Assembly (NCBI GenBank): GCA_016745315.1
Contig: CP066886.1
Location: 4,340,501 to 4,404,500, forward strand
Length of the DNA: 64,000 nucleotides
DNA from: Arthrospira sp. PCC 9108
GTDB taxonomy: Bacteria > Cyanobacteriota > Cyanobacteriia > Cyanobacteriales > Microcoleaceae
Reading direction: 5' to 3'
Below the pieces are notes generated by a model, which worked only from the letters and a program-made list of their open reading frames with translations, was not told where the DNA came from and ran no database searches. Of this stretch, positions 36,689-46,159 are shown piece by piece (positions within the stretch are counted from its first letter, which is position 1; each line of letters starts with the position of its first letter). The position numbers were made by a program, and so were the translations under genes.

Positions 36689-38906
36689 TCACCTGTTTAA
36701 TTTTTTGTTGCAATTTGAAAAGACCATCGAAGCATACCGAGGTATTCGCGCAGGTATAGCTTTAGCGGTTCCTTTGGTAATCGGTCGGTTAATGGGTTAT
36801 CCAGAGACGGGATTTTATATAGGTTTAACGGGGGTATTTTTTATTTTGGGTGCGGTGGGTGGTCCTTATAAAATTCGGGCTAAAACAGCGATCGCCACCC
36901 TGTTAGCAGGTCTTTTAGCTATAGGTTTGGGAACTTTGATATCCCATATTATTTGGCTAAAATTACTGATAACTTTTTTATGGATGTTTGGGGTAGGATA
37001 TGCTGCAGTTTATGGACATCCTGGGGTAATGACGGGAATTGTCGCGGGGATTTTATTTCTGTTTACTATTCATACTCCCCCAGGAGATATCATAATCGCG
37101 GGAGAAAGGATGTTTATTGCTTTGGTGGGAGGAATTTGGGCGATCGCTTTATGGTTCATTTTTTGGCCCCTACAACCTTATCTCCCCCTCAAAAAAGCCA
37201 TAGCTGATTGTTATGCGGCGATCGCTGATTATATACAAGTAGTTTTAAATAATTCTACCAGTTTATCTGTCTCGGAATTACAGCAGGTTAAAGGATGGCG
37301 AGAAAAACTACAATTAGCTAAGGATGCTTTAGTCATCAACCGCCAAGGTCGCCGAGGGACTTCCGAAATCGGACAAGCGGCAGTGATTTTGATTCAAGAT
37401 ATTGAATACTTGATGACGGCTATCTCTACCTTAATTAAGTTATCAGGTATTCATCGAGACCAGCCGGAAAATATGACCGTTAAAATCTTGTTAAATGAGG
37501 CTTTTAAAGAAATAGTTGTTAATCTGGAAAATCTAGTCCAGACAATCCGCAATCAACCCGCTCAAGTTAACTGTGACCGCCTTAAACAAATTACCCAAGC
37601 CTTGGATGAACAACAATCTTTTCAACGTCAAACTATTGGTAATCAGGTAGATGCTTATGTGAGTTTAATTGCTCTAGTCCGGTTGATAGAAGTGCTAAAT
37701 AGATTAATTTCTCTACTGGAAAGAACCTTTTTAGTTGTACAGGAAATGAAACCCACTACCATTGGGGGAGAAAATAACTCGGAATTGTCAGAAATAACTA
37801 TATTGTTGGAAAAACTTGAGCAACCTTGGTTTCAACCTCTGTTAGATAACTTCAGTTTCGATTCTGCTATCTTCCGTCATGGACTCCGACTGGCTATTGC
37901 TACATCGGTAGCTGTGGCGATCGCTACTATTGAATCTATCCCCAGAGGCTTCTGGATTAGCTTAACTGTCTTATTGGTTTTACAGCATGATTTTGGTAGC
38001 ACATTTCGCCGTTTTTTTCAAAGAATTTTAGGGACAGTTTTAGGCGCGTTAATCACTCCGGTTTTAACTGTGTTTATTTACACCCAAGCTGGCTTAGAAG
38101 CCATTGCTATTATGTCGGTTTCCGTGGCTTTTTCTTTGCTCAGGTTTAACTATGGAGTCGCCGTTTTTTTCATTACTGTATATGCTGTGACTCTCGAACA
38201 CAGCCTAACTTTTGAGAATGCTTGGGTCGCGACTCTGCGAGTAATTGCTACTTTAATTGGTTCGGGATTAGCTTTTATGGCGGCATTCTTTCTATTTCGC
38301 GATCGCCAGGAACAACAATTCTGGAGACTAGCCACTGATGCTATTAGTTGTAGTCGGGATTATTTCCATATAGTCATCAATTCTTACTTATCTAATAATC
38401 AATCTGCTGATTATCATGCTATCAGTAAACAACGTCATCAGAATAGACTCGCTCAATTTAACGCCCAAATTTCTCTACAAAAACTGATTGATGACCCGCA
38501 AACTTCCCAACTCCAAATTGAAATAGCTTTAACTCTAATGACTAACCTAACTCGGTTCAGTCGATCTATCACTGTTTTAATTGACCAATTAAATGATTTT
38601 AGTGGTACAGACCCTCACCCAGCATTAACAACCTTTGTTAGTCGCATTGATTTGGGGTTGTCACAGTTGGAAACTTCCCTAAAATATCAAAGTCCCCTCC
38701 CCCCTATTCCCGATACAGTTACGCCATCGCAAGAGTTTCAGGTTTACCTCAAGGGTCTACAACAAAAACGCTTAGTTGAATTTGCTAACCAGGAAGATGA
38801 AACCCCCACCCGTCAAGTTTTACTAGACTATAGTATTTTGGCTTTAGAAATAGAGGATATGGCGGATTATCTACAGGGTATATATCAAGCAGTTGCTCAA
38901 CTTTAA
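36672..38906 (+). CDS. FUSC-family inner-membrane transporter (YccS/AaeB-like)
   Basis: This 744-residue protein has two blocks of hydrophobic helices (about 30-165 and 420-555), each followed by a long cytoplasmic helical region, the layout of FUSC/YccS/AaeB aromatic-acid efflux proteins. The second block contains GFWISLTVLLVLQHDFGSTFRRFFQRILGTVLGA in pieces, a family signature. ATG 36672 lies 17 bp before the end of the GGDEF-EAL gene; the longer upstream frame is not needed. The last 66 codons are the source of the downstream repeat: bases 38709-38970 are duplicated at 40832-41095. The substrate is unknown. Confidence 0.88.
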   Translation: MNLANNHLFNFLLQFEKTIEAYRGIRAGIALAVPLVIGRLMGYPETGFYIGLTGVFFILGAVGGPYKIRAKTAIATLLAGLLAIGLGTLISHIIWLKLLITFLWMFGVGYAAVYGHPGVMTGIVAGILFLFTIHTPPGDIIIAGERMFIALVGGIWAIALWFIFWPLQPYLPLKKAIADCYAAIADYIQVVLNNSTSLSVSELQQVKGWREKLQLAKDALVINRQGRRGTSEIGQAAVILIQDIEYLMTAISTLIKLSGIHRDQPENMTVKILLNEAFKEIVVNLENLVQTIRNQPAQVNCDRLKQITQALDEQQSFQRQTIGNQVDAYVSLIALVRLIEVLNRLISLLERTFLVVQEMKPTTIGGENNSELSEITILLEKLEQPWFQPLLDNFSFDSAIFRHGLRLAIATSVAVAIATIESIPRGFWISLTVLLVLQHDFGSTFRRFFQRILGTVLGALITPVLTVFIYTQAGLEAIAIMSVSVAFSLLRFNYGVAVFFITVYAVTLEHSLTFENAWVATLRVIATLIGSGLAFMAAFFLFRDRQEQQFWRLATDAISCSRDYFHIVINSYLSNNQSADYHAISKQRHQNRLAQFNAQISLQKLIDDPQTSQLQIEIALTLMTNLTRFSRSITVLIDQLNDFSGTDPHPALTTFVSRIDLGLSQLETSLKYQSPLPPIPDTVTPSQEFQVYLKGLQQKRLVEFANQEDETPTRQVLLDYSILALEIEDMADYLQGIYQAVAQL

Positions 38907-38975
38907 TGGCGATCGCGCGTAGCCATGGGAGGGGTTGACATAGTTATATTCTCCAGCCAGGTATCAGAAACTATT

Positions 38976-40905
38976 CCCGATACACTTACACCATCGTAAT
39001 AGTTTCAGGTTGACCTCAAGGGTCTACCACAAAAACCCTTCCCCCTATTCCCGATACACTTACACCATCGTAATAGTTTCAGGTTGACCTCAAGGGTCTA
39101 CCACAAAAACCCTTCCCCCTATTCCCGATACACTTACACCATCGTAATAGTTTCAGGTTGACCTCAAGGGTCTACCACAAAAACCCTTCCCCCTATTCCC
39201 GATACACTTACACCATCGTAATAGTTTCAGGTTGACCTCAAGGGTCTACCACAAAAACCCTTCCCCCTATTCCCGATACACTTACACCATCGTAATAGTT
39301 TCAGGTTGACCTCAAGGGTCTACCACAAAAACCCTCCCCCCTATTCCCGATACAGTTACACCATCGCAATAGTTTTAGGTTGACCTCAAGGGTCTACCAC
39401 AAAAACCCTTCCCCCTATTCCCGATACAGTTACGCCATCGCAATAGTTTCAGGTTGACCTCAAGGGTCTACCACAAAAACCCTTCCCCCTATTCCCGATA
39501 CACTTACACCATCGTAATAGTTTCAGGTTGACCTCAAGGGTCTACCACAAAAACCCTTCCCCCTATTCCCGATACACTTACACCATCGTAATAGTTTCAG
39601 GTTGACCTCAAGGGTCTACCACAAAAACCCTTCCCCCTATTCCCGATACACTTACACCATCGCAATAGTTTTAGGTTGACCTCAAGGGTCTACCACAAAA
39701 ACCCTTCCCCCTATTCCCGATACAGTTACACCATCGCAATAGTTTTAGGTTGACCTCAAGGGTCTACCACAAAAACCCTCCCCCCTATTCCCGATACAGT
39801 TACGCCATCGCAATAGTTTCAGGTTGACCTCAAGGGTCTACCACAAAAACCCCTTCCCCCTATTCCCGATACACTTACACCATCGTAATAGTTTCAGGTT
39901 GACCTCAAGGGTCTACCACAAAAACCCTCCCTCCCTATTCCCGATACAGTTACACCATCGTAATAGTTTCAGGTTGACCTCAAGGGTCTACCACAAAAAC
40001 CCTTCCCCCTATTCCCGATACACTTACACCATCGTAATAGTTTCAGGTTGACCTCAAGGGTCTACCACAAAAACCCTTCCCCCTATTCCCGATACAGTTA
40101 CACCATCGTAATAGTTTCAGGTTGACCTCAAGGGTCTACCACAAAAACCCTTCCCCCTATTCCCGATACACTTACACCATCGTAATAGTTTCAGGTTGAC
40201 CTCAAGGGTCTACCACAAAAACCCTTCCCCCTATTCCCGATACAGTTACACCATCGTAATAGTTTCAGGTTGACCTCAAGGGTCTACCACAAAAACCCTT
40301 CCCCCTATTCCCGATACACTTACACCATCGTAATAGTTTCAGGTTGACCTCAAGGGTCTACCACAAAAACCCTTCCTCCCTATTCCCGATACAGTTAGGC
40401 GATCGTAATAGTTTCAGGTTGACCTCAAGGGTCTACCACAAAAACCCTCCCCCCTATTCCCGATACAGTTACGCCATCGTAATAGTTTCAGGTTGACCTC
40501 AAGGGTCTACCACAAAAACCCTCCCCCCTATTCCCGATACAGTTACACCATCGCAATAGTTTTAGGTTGACCTCAAGGGTCTACCACAAAAACCCTTCCT
40601 CCCTATTCCCGATACAGTTACACCATCGCAATAGTTTTAGGTTGACCTCAAGGGTCTACCACAAAAACCCTTCCTCCCTATTCCCGATACAGTTAGGCGA
40701 TCGTAATAGTTTCAGGTTGACCTCAAGGGTCTACCACAAAAACCCTCCCCCCTATTCCCGATACAGTTACACCATCGCAATAGTTTTAGGTTGACCTCAA
40801 GGGTCTACCACAAAAACCCTTCCTCCCTATTCCCGATACAGTTACGCCATCGTAATAGTTTCAGGTTGACCTCCAGGGTCTACCACAAAAACGCTTAGTT
40901 GAATT
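38976..40905. repeat. 26 tandem copies of a 74-75 bp unit derived from the FUSC gene end
   Basis: CCCGATACA recurs at 38976, 39050, 39124 and on to 40832, at a strict 74-bp spacing in the first twelve units and 74 or 75 bp afterwards (a C-run gains one base). Subtypes differ at ACACTT/ACAGTT, ACACCATCG/ACGCCATCG/AGGCGATCG, CGTAATAG/CGCAATAG and TTTCAGG/TTTTAGG. The unit equals FUSC codons from 38709 onward, but the period is not a multiple of three and stops occur in the frames, so it does not code. Each unit holds an imperfect hairpin, GGT-T-GACC...GGTC-T-ACC. Two short frames within it are by-products of 75-bp spacing. It is not CRISPR: no unique spacers. Confidence 0.95.
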
Positions 40906-41029
40906 TGCTAACCAGGAAGATGAAACCCCCACCCGTCAAGTTTTACTAGACTATAGTATTTTGGGTTTAGAAATAGAGGATATTGCAGATTATCTACAGG
41001 GTATATATCAAGCAGTTGCTCAACTTTAA
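40832..41029 (+). pseudogene. duplicated C-terminal fragment of the FUSC gene
   Basis: From 40832 to the stop at 41027-41029 the sequence matches the FUSC 3' end at 38709-38906 with the same length and no gaps. The final codons (NQEDETPTRQVLLDYSIL) are preserved with only a few substitutions, such as Ala to Gly and Met to Ile near the end. The first part belongs to the last repeat unit. The duplication continues past the stop through GGCGATCGCGCGTAG. It has no start codon of its own and is a duplication remnant. Confidence 0.85.
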
Positions 41030-41238
41030 TGGCGATCGCGCGTAGATATGGGAGGGGTGACTCTAGCCATATTCTCAAAGCATGGTATCGGTAAAATATC
41101 CGGTATAAATACTAAAATGAAAATTGGACAGGATGTCTACCTTACGATAGATACCAACTGGCTCATAATTTGTGATACTAAAGGGCAGATCGATTTATTT
41201 TGTGTTTAAAATTTGCAGTTAATTTAAGAGGTTTTTTG

Positions 41239-41688
41239 ATGAAAAAACTGTCTGATTTTCTCAAGTCTCTAAAAGTAGGTCATTTGGTGACAATGTTAAT
41301 GGCGGTGACTTTACTATTGGTGACAGCAGCTTGCGGCACCACGGAAACTGCTAGTTACGATAATTCAGAGGCGGGTAAGTCTCAGGAAAATGTAGCTGAA
41401 AATTTGAGTGATTTTCGTCAGGAACTTGAAGACCTGGGTGCGGAAGTACAGACTAAGGTGGAAGAGGCTACGGGTATAGTTAAGGAAGAAGGTGGAAATA
41501 TGACTAAGGAAGCTAAACGACAGTTAGAAGATACTGCTGATGTAGTTAAGCAGGAAGGTGGAGATATGGCTAAGGAAGCTAAACGACAGTTAGAAGATAC
41601 TGCTGATGTAGTTAAGGAAAAAGTAGGAGAGGCTAAGAAGTCTGCACAACGGACTATTGATGATGTTTCTGATGCAGCGGATAGCTAA
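41239..41688 (+). CDS. lipoprotein with helical 22-residue repeats
   Basis: The product has 149 residues from ATG 41239, which has AAGAGG upstream. A lipoprotein signal ends in LLVTAAC, giving a membrane-anchored protein. The mature part is highly charged and helical and contains two near-identical 22-residue repeats, KEAKRQLEDTADVVK plus EGGDMA, encoded by a 66-bp tandem repeat (about 41513-41645). It resembles LEA-like or apolipophorin-like amphipathic stress proteins in composition, without a precise match. A terminator follows. The tail of the FUSC repeat region lies just upstream. Confidence 0.75.
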   Translation: MKKLSDFLKSLKVGHLVTMLMAVTLLLVTAACGTTETASYDNSEAGKSQENVAENLSDFRQELEDLGAEVQTKVEEATGIVKEEGGNMTKEAKRQLEDTADVVKQEGGDMAKEAKRQLEDTADVVKEKVGEAKKSAQRTIDDVSDAADS

Positions 41689-41744
41689 TTGGTGAGTGGG
41701 TAATCTGTCTGCCCAACACTAAACTAACTAACTTGTGATAGAAT

Positions 41745-41775
41745 ACAGGGAGGGATATGATTCTCTCCTTGTTTT
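41745..41775 (+). terminator. rho-independent terminator of the lipoprotein gene
   Basis: ACAGGGAG (41745-41752) pairs with CTCCTTGT (41765-41772, one G-T pair), followed by TTTT. It lies about 55 bp after the lipoprotein stop. Confidence 0.65.
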
Positions 41776-41835
41776 CCAAGTTACTCCTCATTTATCCTCT
41801 AGTTAGGGTCAGTGGGGAGATTTAATCTGTGTAGG

Positions 41836-42801
41836 TTAATGATGAGTTAAAAAACGGTTAATGGTTTCCCAAACTTGGTCTACTAAGTTGGTACTATCAG
41901 CATCAAACCAGTGAATTTGAGGAATAGCCTTAAACCAGGTATTTTGTCGTTTAGCAAATTGGCGAGTATGCAAAACTGTCAAGTCCTTGGCGGCGGCGAG
42001 GGTAATATCGCCAGCTAGGTATTGACTAATCTCCTGATAGCCTAAAGTTTTCAATAGGGGTAAATCTTGACCGTAGCGATCGCCTAAACTTTGCACTTCC
42101 GCCACCAAGCCTGATTCTATCATAGCCTCAGTGCGATCGCAGATCCGCCGGGTGAGGGTGAGTGGGTCTTGACAGGTTAGACCTAACTGCAAAATCGGGT
42201 AATTAGGCGGGTTTTCCCCTTGTTGGGCTGAGATGGTTTGTCCGGTGACATAATAAACTTCTAAACCTCTGAGGGTGCGTACAGCATCATTGGGGTGAAT
42301 TTTTTGGGCGGCGATAGGATCAACCTGCTGTAACATACTGTATGCGAAAGGTTGACCCAAAGCTGTGAGTTGCGATCGCAATTGGGGGTGTGGTGGAACT
42401 CTGGGAATTTTCAAACCAGCGGCGATCGCCTTAATATATAACCCTGTTCCTCCCACCAGAAGTAAAGGCTTACCCGGTCCCGCTAATATATCGGATTGGC
42501 TGATTAACTGATTAGCCCGATCCTGATAATCTGCTAAAGTTAGGGTTTCGGTCGGATCGCAGATATCAATCAGATAATGGGGGACTTGTTCCCTTTCTGC
42601 TAAAGTAGGTTTAGCAGTTCCGATGTCAAACTCCCGGTATACTTGGCGTGAGTCGGCGCTGATAATCACTGTTTCCAGGCGTTTAGCCAAGGTTAGGGCT
42701 AACCCGGATTTTCCGGTGGCTGTCGCACCACAAACCACAATCACCCCAGTTGGAGGAGTGAAAAGTTGATCATCATCGATTCTAGTATTTGTCCATCCCA
42801 T
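41836..42801 (-). CDS. miaA: tRNA dimethylallyltransferase
   Basis: The enzyme adds a dimethylallyl group to A37 of tRNAs reading UNN codons. The 321-residue protein has a P-loop GATATGKS near residue 25, SADSRQVYREFDIGTAKP, PHYLIDICDPTETLTLADYQ, LVGGTGLYIKA and the C-terminal TRQFAKRQNTWFK, all MiaA signatures. It is divergent from gyrB with 121 bp between the starts, and convergent with the lipoprotein gene. Confidence 0.97.
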   Translation of the reverse strand: MGWTNTRIDDDQLFTPPTGVIVVCGATATGKSGLALTLAKRLETVIISADSRQVYREFDIGTAKPTLAEREQVPHYLIDICDPTETLTLADYQDRANQLISQSDILAGPGKPLLLVGGTGLYIKAIAAGLKIPRVPPHPQLRSQLTALGQPFAYSMLQQVDPIAAQKIHPNDAVRTLRGLEVYYVTGQTISAQQGENPPNYPILQLGLTCQDPLTLTRRICDRTEAMIESGLVAEVQSLGDRYGQDLPLLKTLGYQEISQYLAGDITLAAAKDLTVLHTRQFAKRQNTWFKAIPQIHWFDADSTNLVDQVWETINRFLTHH

Positions 42802-42922
42802 ATCAAAACTTCAATTTAGCCTACCCTAATCTCGTCTATAACCCTTTTGTGTTACAATTTTGGCTATATTTATCATTTTTGAGGCCCCAGGGCTTCAGCG
42901 CCATTATTGGAGCAGTTTTTAG

Positions 42923-44860
42923 ATGACCAGCACGTACTCAGCAGACCAGATCCAAGTTCTTGAAGGTCTTGAAGCAGTCCGCAAACGTCCGGGGATGTAT
43001 ATTGGTTCTACCGGACCGCGCGGCCTTCACCACTTAGTTTATGAGGTTGTTGATAACTCCGTTGATGAGGCGTTAGCTGGCTATTGCACCCACATCGAAG
43101 TTGATATCAACCCAGATAACTCCGTCAGAGTAACTGACGATGGCCGAGGTATCCCCATTGACACCCACTCTAAAACTGGCAGATCAGCCCTAGAAACCGT
43201 AATGACTGTTCTCCATGCCGGAGGAAAGTTCGGCGGTGGTGGCTATAAGGTATCAGGCGGCTTACACGGGGTGGGTATCTCCGTTGTGAACGCTTTATCG
43301 GAATGGGTGGAAGTAACAGTATTACGAGACCACAAACGATACGTTCAACGTTATGAGCGAGGGGTTCCGGTGACAGAACTAGAGGAACACTCTAGCAAAG
43401 AAAGCCAAACGGGAACTTCTGTCTGTTTTAAACCCGATACCAAGATTTTCACCACGGGGATAGAGTTTGAATATGATACCATTGCCAGCCGTTTAAGGGA
43501 ACTGGCTTATCTGAATGCGGGGGTACGCATTACTCTCACGGATAACAGGCTGGAGTTACTCAAACGGGAAGAGGCTAAGGTTGAGAGTTACTGTTACGAG
43601 GGGGGGATTAAGGAATATGTTACCTACATGAACCGGGAAAAGCAGGCTCTCCACGAGGATACTATTTATGTGTCTGGTGAACGCAATAATGTTCAGGTGG
43701 AAGTGGCTCTACAGTGGTGTGTTGATGCCTACAGCGATACGATTTTGGGTTTTGCTAACAATATCCGCACCGTTGATGGTGGTACCCATTTGGAAGGGCT
43801 GAAAACTGTGCTGACTCGCACCATGAATGCGATCGCTCGTAAGCGCAATAAAATAAAGGATAATGAGCCTAACCTGGGAGGGGAAAATGTCCGGGAAGGT
43901 TTGACTGGGGTGATTTCTGTTAAGGTTCCTGACCCGGAATTTGAGGGACAAACTAAAACCAAGCTGGGAAATACCGAAGTTCGCGGAATTGTCGATTCCC
44001 TGGTGGGAGAGGTTCTGACTGAGTTTCTCGATTTTAACCCTAATGTGGCTGATGCCATTTTAGAAAAAGCTATTCAGGCTTTTAAGGCGGCGGAAGCAGC
44101 ACGGCGCGCGCGGGATTTGGTACGCCGCAAATCGGTGTTAGAATCTTCTCCGTTACCAGGAAAGTTGGCAGACTGTAGCAGCCGTGACCCGGAAGAGTCG
44201 GAAATCTTTTTGGTTGAGGGAGATAGTGCGGGTGGTAGCGCTAAACAAGGACGCGATCGCCGTACTCAAGCGATTTTACCCCTGCGTGGTAAGATTCTGA
44301 ACATTGAGAAAACTGATGATGCGAAAATCTATAAAAATAATGAGATTCAATCACTAATTACGGCTTTGGGATTGGGTATTAAGGGCGAAGAGTTTGACTC
44401 GTCTCAGTTGCGCTATCACAAGGTCATCATTATGACTGATGCTGATGTTGATGGGGCTCATATTCGGACTTTGCTGTTAACCTTTTTCTATCGCTATCAG
44501 CGAGAGTTGGTTGCTCAGGGTTTTATTTATATCGCCTGTCCGCCTCTTTATAAGGTGGAACGGGGACGCAATCACTACTATTGCTATAATGAGCAACAAT
44601 TGCAGCAACAATTGGCTGAGTTCCCCGATAATGCTAATTACACCATCCAACGGTTTAAGGGGTTGGGGGAAATGATGCCCAATCAACTCTGGGATACAAC
44701 TATGAACCCGGAAACTCGCAGCATTAAACGGGTGGAAATTGAGGATGCGGCGGAGGCTGATCACATCTTTACTGTGTTAATGGGCGATCGGGTTGCGCCT
44801 CGTCGCCAGTTTATTGAGGATCATGCTCCTCGTTTGGATATCACTGATTTGGATATCTAA
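42923..44860 (+). CDS. gyrB: DNA gyrase subunit B
   Basis: This is the ATPase subunit of DNA gyrase (645 residues, normal length, no intein). Signatures are KRPGMYIGSTGPRGLHHLVYE, VVDNSVDEALAGY, SGGLHGVGISVVNALS, the Toprim segments EIFLVEGDSAGGSAKQGRDR and IIMTDADVDGAHIRTLL, and the C-terminal QRFKGLGEMMPNQLWDTTM. ATG 42923 directly precedes the ATP-binding domain. A weak hairpin terminator lies about 108 bp after the stop. Confidence 0.98.
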   Translation: MTSTYSADQIQVLEGLEAVRKRPGMYIGSTGPRGLHHLVYEVVDNSVDEALAGYCTHIEVDINPDNSVRVTDDGRGIPIDTHSKTGRSALETVMTVLHAGGKFGGGGYKVSGGLHGVGISVVNALSEWVEVTVLRDHKRYVQRYERGVPVTELEEHSSKESQTGTSVCFKPDTKIFTTGIEFEYDTIASRLRELAYLNAGVRITLTDNRLELLKREEAKVESYCYEGGIKEYVTYMNREKQALHEDTIYVSGERNNVQVEVALQWCVDAYSDTILGFANNIRTVDGGTHLEGLKTVLTRTMNAIARKRNKIKDNEPNLGGENVREGLTGVISVKVPDPEFEGQTKTKLGNTEVRGIVDSLVGEVLTEFLDFNPNVADAILEKAIQAFKAAEAARRARDLVRRKSVLESSPLPGKLADCSSRDPEESEIFLVEGDSAGGSAKQGRDRRTQAILPLRGKILNIEKTDDAKIYKNNEIQSLITALGLGIKGEEFDSSQLRYHKVIIMTDADVDGAHIRTLLLTFFYRYQRELVAQGFIYIACPPLYKVERGRNHYYCYNEQQLQQQLAEFPDNANYTIQRFKGLGEMMPNQLWDTTMNPETRSIKRVEIEDAAEADHIFTVLMGDRVAPRRQFIEDHAPRLDITDLDI

Positions 44861-44967
44861 TTTTGGCGCTACCTGAGAACTGATGTGCTGAGTTTTTAAA
44901 TGGGTTTTTAAAGGCGATCGCATCAGTTCTTTCCAGTTAATCGGTGCGTTAACCGTTCTGCTATAAT

Positions 44968-44986
44968 CCTATAAAGATAGGTTTTT
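44968..44986 (+). terminator. short hairpin with T-tract after gyrB
   Basis: CCTAT (44968-44972) and ATAGG (44977-44981) form a 5-bp stem with an AAAG loop, followed by TTTTT. The stem is short, so it is a modest candidate. It overlaps the last bases of the convergent LCIB-like gene. Confidence 0.45.
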
Positions 44987-45691
44987 CTTGCCTCCTGGTA
45001 ACTGGGAACTCACCACATAAAAATCTTGGGGGTAAATCCAATGAGTATCCATGGGACCATGAATCTGAATCCCAGTCATCACCGCATAGTTAAACAGGGA
45101 ATTATCCACCGAAGATAACAACTTCTCTACATCTTCTGAAATGATTTTACTGGCTAACTGCGTCATTTCTACTAGATTCGGTTTGTCGCCATATTTCAGC
45201 GCCGAAATGTTTTTTTGACGGATGATAGATTGCTCAATATCCTGCATATCAGTCATTAATTGCAGACAACCAGATTCTAACTCCTTAACAATTGCTTCTA
45301 AAGCACCACAAGCATGGGAAGCCTTATCTATTCCCGACCGATAAACTTTGCCGATTTCTCCATTTTTGGAAATAGCAATATGTGGCATTGCATAAAATGT
45401 AAATCGCCGAATATTATCAAAAAAGGTTTTACCCCAATATTTGATGACTTCATCCATTAAAATATCGGTGATTTCATCCCGAAAAATCGCGACCATACCA
45501 ATGGTTTTTCCGGTTTCAAAGCCATAATTTTTCAGTTCAATATAGGTCTTTTTTATATAATCTTTCATCGGTAAACTGCCCGGAAAATGCTTCCTCATGG
45601 TTTCATGAAACACCGGATTTGTATTTGAGTCATACCCATCAACTGCCTGTAATATTTCGTCGCGTAAACTATCAAGGTAGTTAATATTCAT
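44969..45691 (-). CDS. LCIB-family (limiting-CO2-inducible B) protein, active site altered
   Basis: The 240-residue protein shares a run of motifs with the LCIB/LCIC family, a carbonic-anhydrase-like group from algae: HFPGSLPM (35-42), RDE (71-73), AMPHIAI..GEIGKV (101-116), SHACGAL (125-131), KYGDKPNLVEMTQLA (166-180) and YAVMTGIQIHG (202-212). Of the expected zinc residues, His104 and Cys128 are present, but the Cys before RDE is Phe70. The glycine-rich loop expected before AMPHIAI, about 25 residues, is missing. It may be non-catalytic. The family call is from memory of motifs. Divergent regulation is suggested by a promoter 60-90 bp upstream. Confidence 0.75.
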   Translation of the reverse strand: MNINYLDSLRDEILQAVDGYDSNTNPVFHETMRKHFPGSLPMKDYIKKTYIELKNYGFETGKTIGMVAIFRDEITDILMDEVIKYWGKTFFDNIRRFTFYAMPHIAISKNGEIGKVYRSGIDKASHACGALEAIVKELESGCLQLMTDMQDIEQSIIRQKNISALKYGDKPNLVEMTQLASKIISEDVEKLLSSVDNSLFNYAVMTGIQIHGPMDTHWIYPQDFYVVSSQLPGGKKNLSL

Positions 45692-46159
45692 CAGTGCTAA
45701 AAATTATAGGTTTGGGGAGTGCTAACTAAATTTTTGGGATTATGGCTGTCTGAGTCTATGCACAAACTGGGTTTTTTGTCAAGAGGGTAAACTGGGACGG
45801 ACCCTAAATCACTGAAAACTCGTGCATCGCCAGTTTTAAAATCTCCTCAGAAAATAATCGAATCTGCCACGCAATGAGGGTTTTAGCCTCTATTTTTGGC
45901 AGTAGACACAACAACGCCTTGGGTGCTATTTCTCTGATGGTACTACAACCCCTATGATTTCGTCAACCTTTTGCAAGTAATTAGCAATAAAATTGTAATA
46001 ATTCTTAACAATCTTTGGAATTTGAAAACTGTTGCGGGGGTAAAGATTAGCAAAACTTATCCCAAGCCGGAAATTAGGGTAGGAACACCCTGTAAGGAAG
46101 CCAATTAGAGTTAGGTTAAACAACTCATTTTTTGATCTTCCTTAAACCAGAGAGGGAGA
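45692..46159. other. 468-bp intergenic region before the LCIB-like gene
   Basis: Its left part holds the predicted promoter of the LCIB-like gene (45753-45782). The rest is AT-rich with no gene called. A 65-codon minus-strand frame (45926-46123) has no ribosome-binding site and no family likeness. The last 20 bases lead into the clpX stop. Confidence 0.45.
45753..45782 (-). promoter_or_regulatory. promoter of the LCIB-like gene
   Basis: On the minus strand TTGACA (45777-45782) is followed after 18 bp by TAGACT (45753-45758). Transcription would start near 45746, about 55 bp before the ATG at 45691. Confidence 0.4.

Noticed and set aside
39824..40794. Two 75-codon frames inside the repeat array (39824-40051 and 40567-40794)
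   Set aside because: They exist only where consecutive units are 75 bp and so keep frame. Their products are periodic copies of one peptide with no ribosome-binding site.
38976..40905. CRISPR array
   Set aside because: The 74-75 bp units are contiguous and nearly identical, with no unique spacers between short repeats, and they derive from the FUSC coding sequence.
45926..46123. 65-codon minus-strand frame upstream of the LCIB-like gene
   Set aside because: No ribosome-binding site, AT-driven composition, no family likeness.
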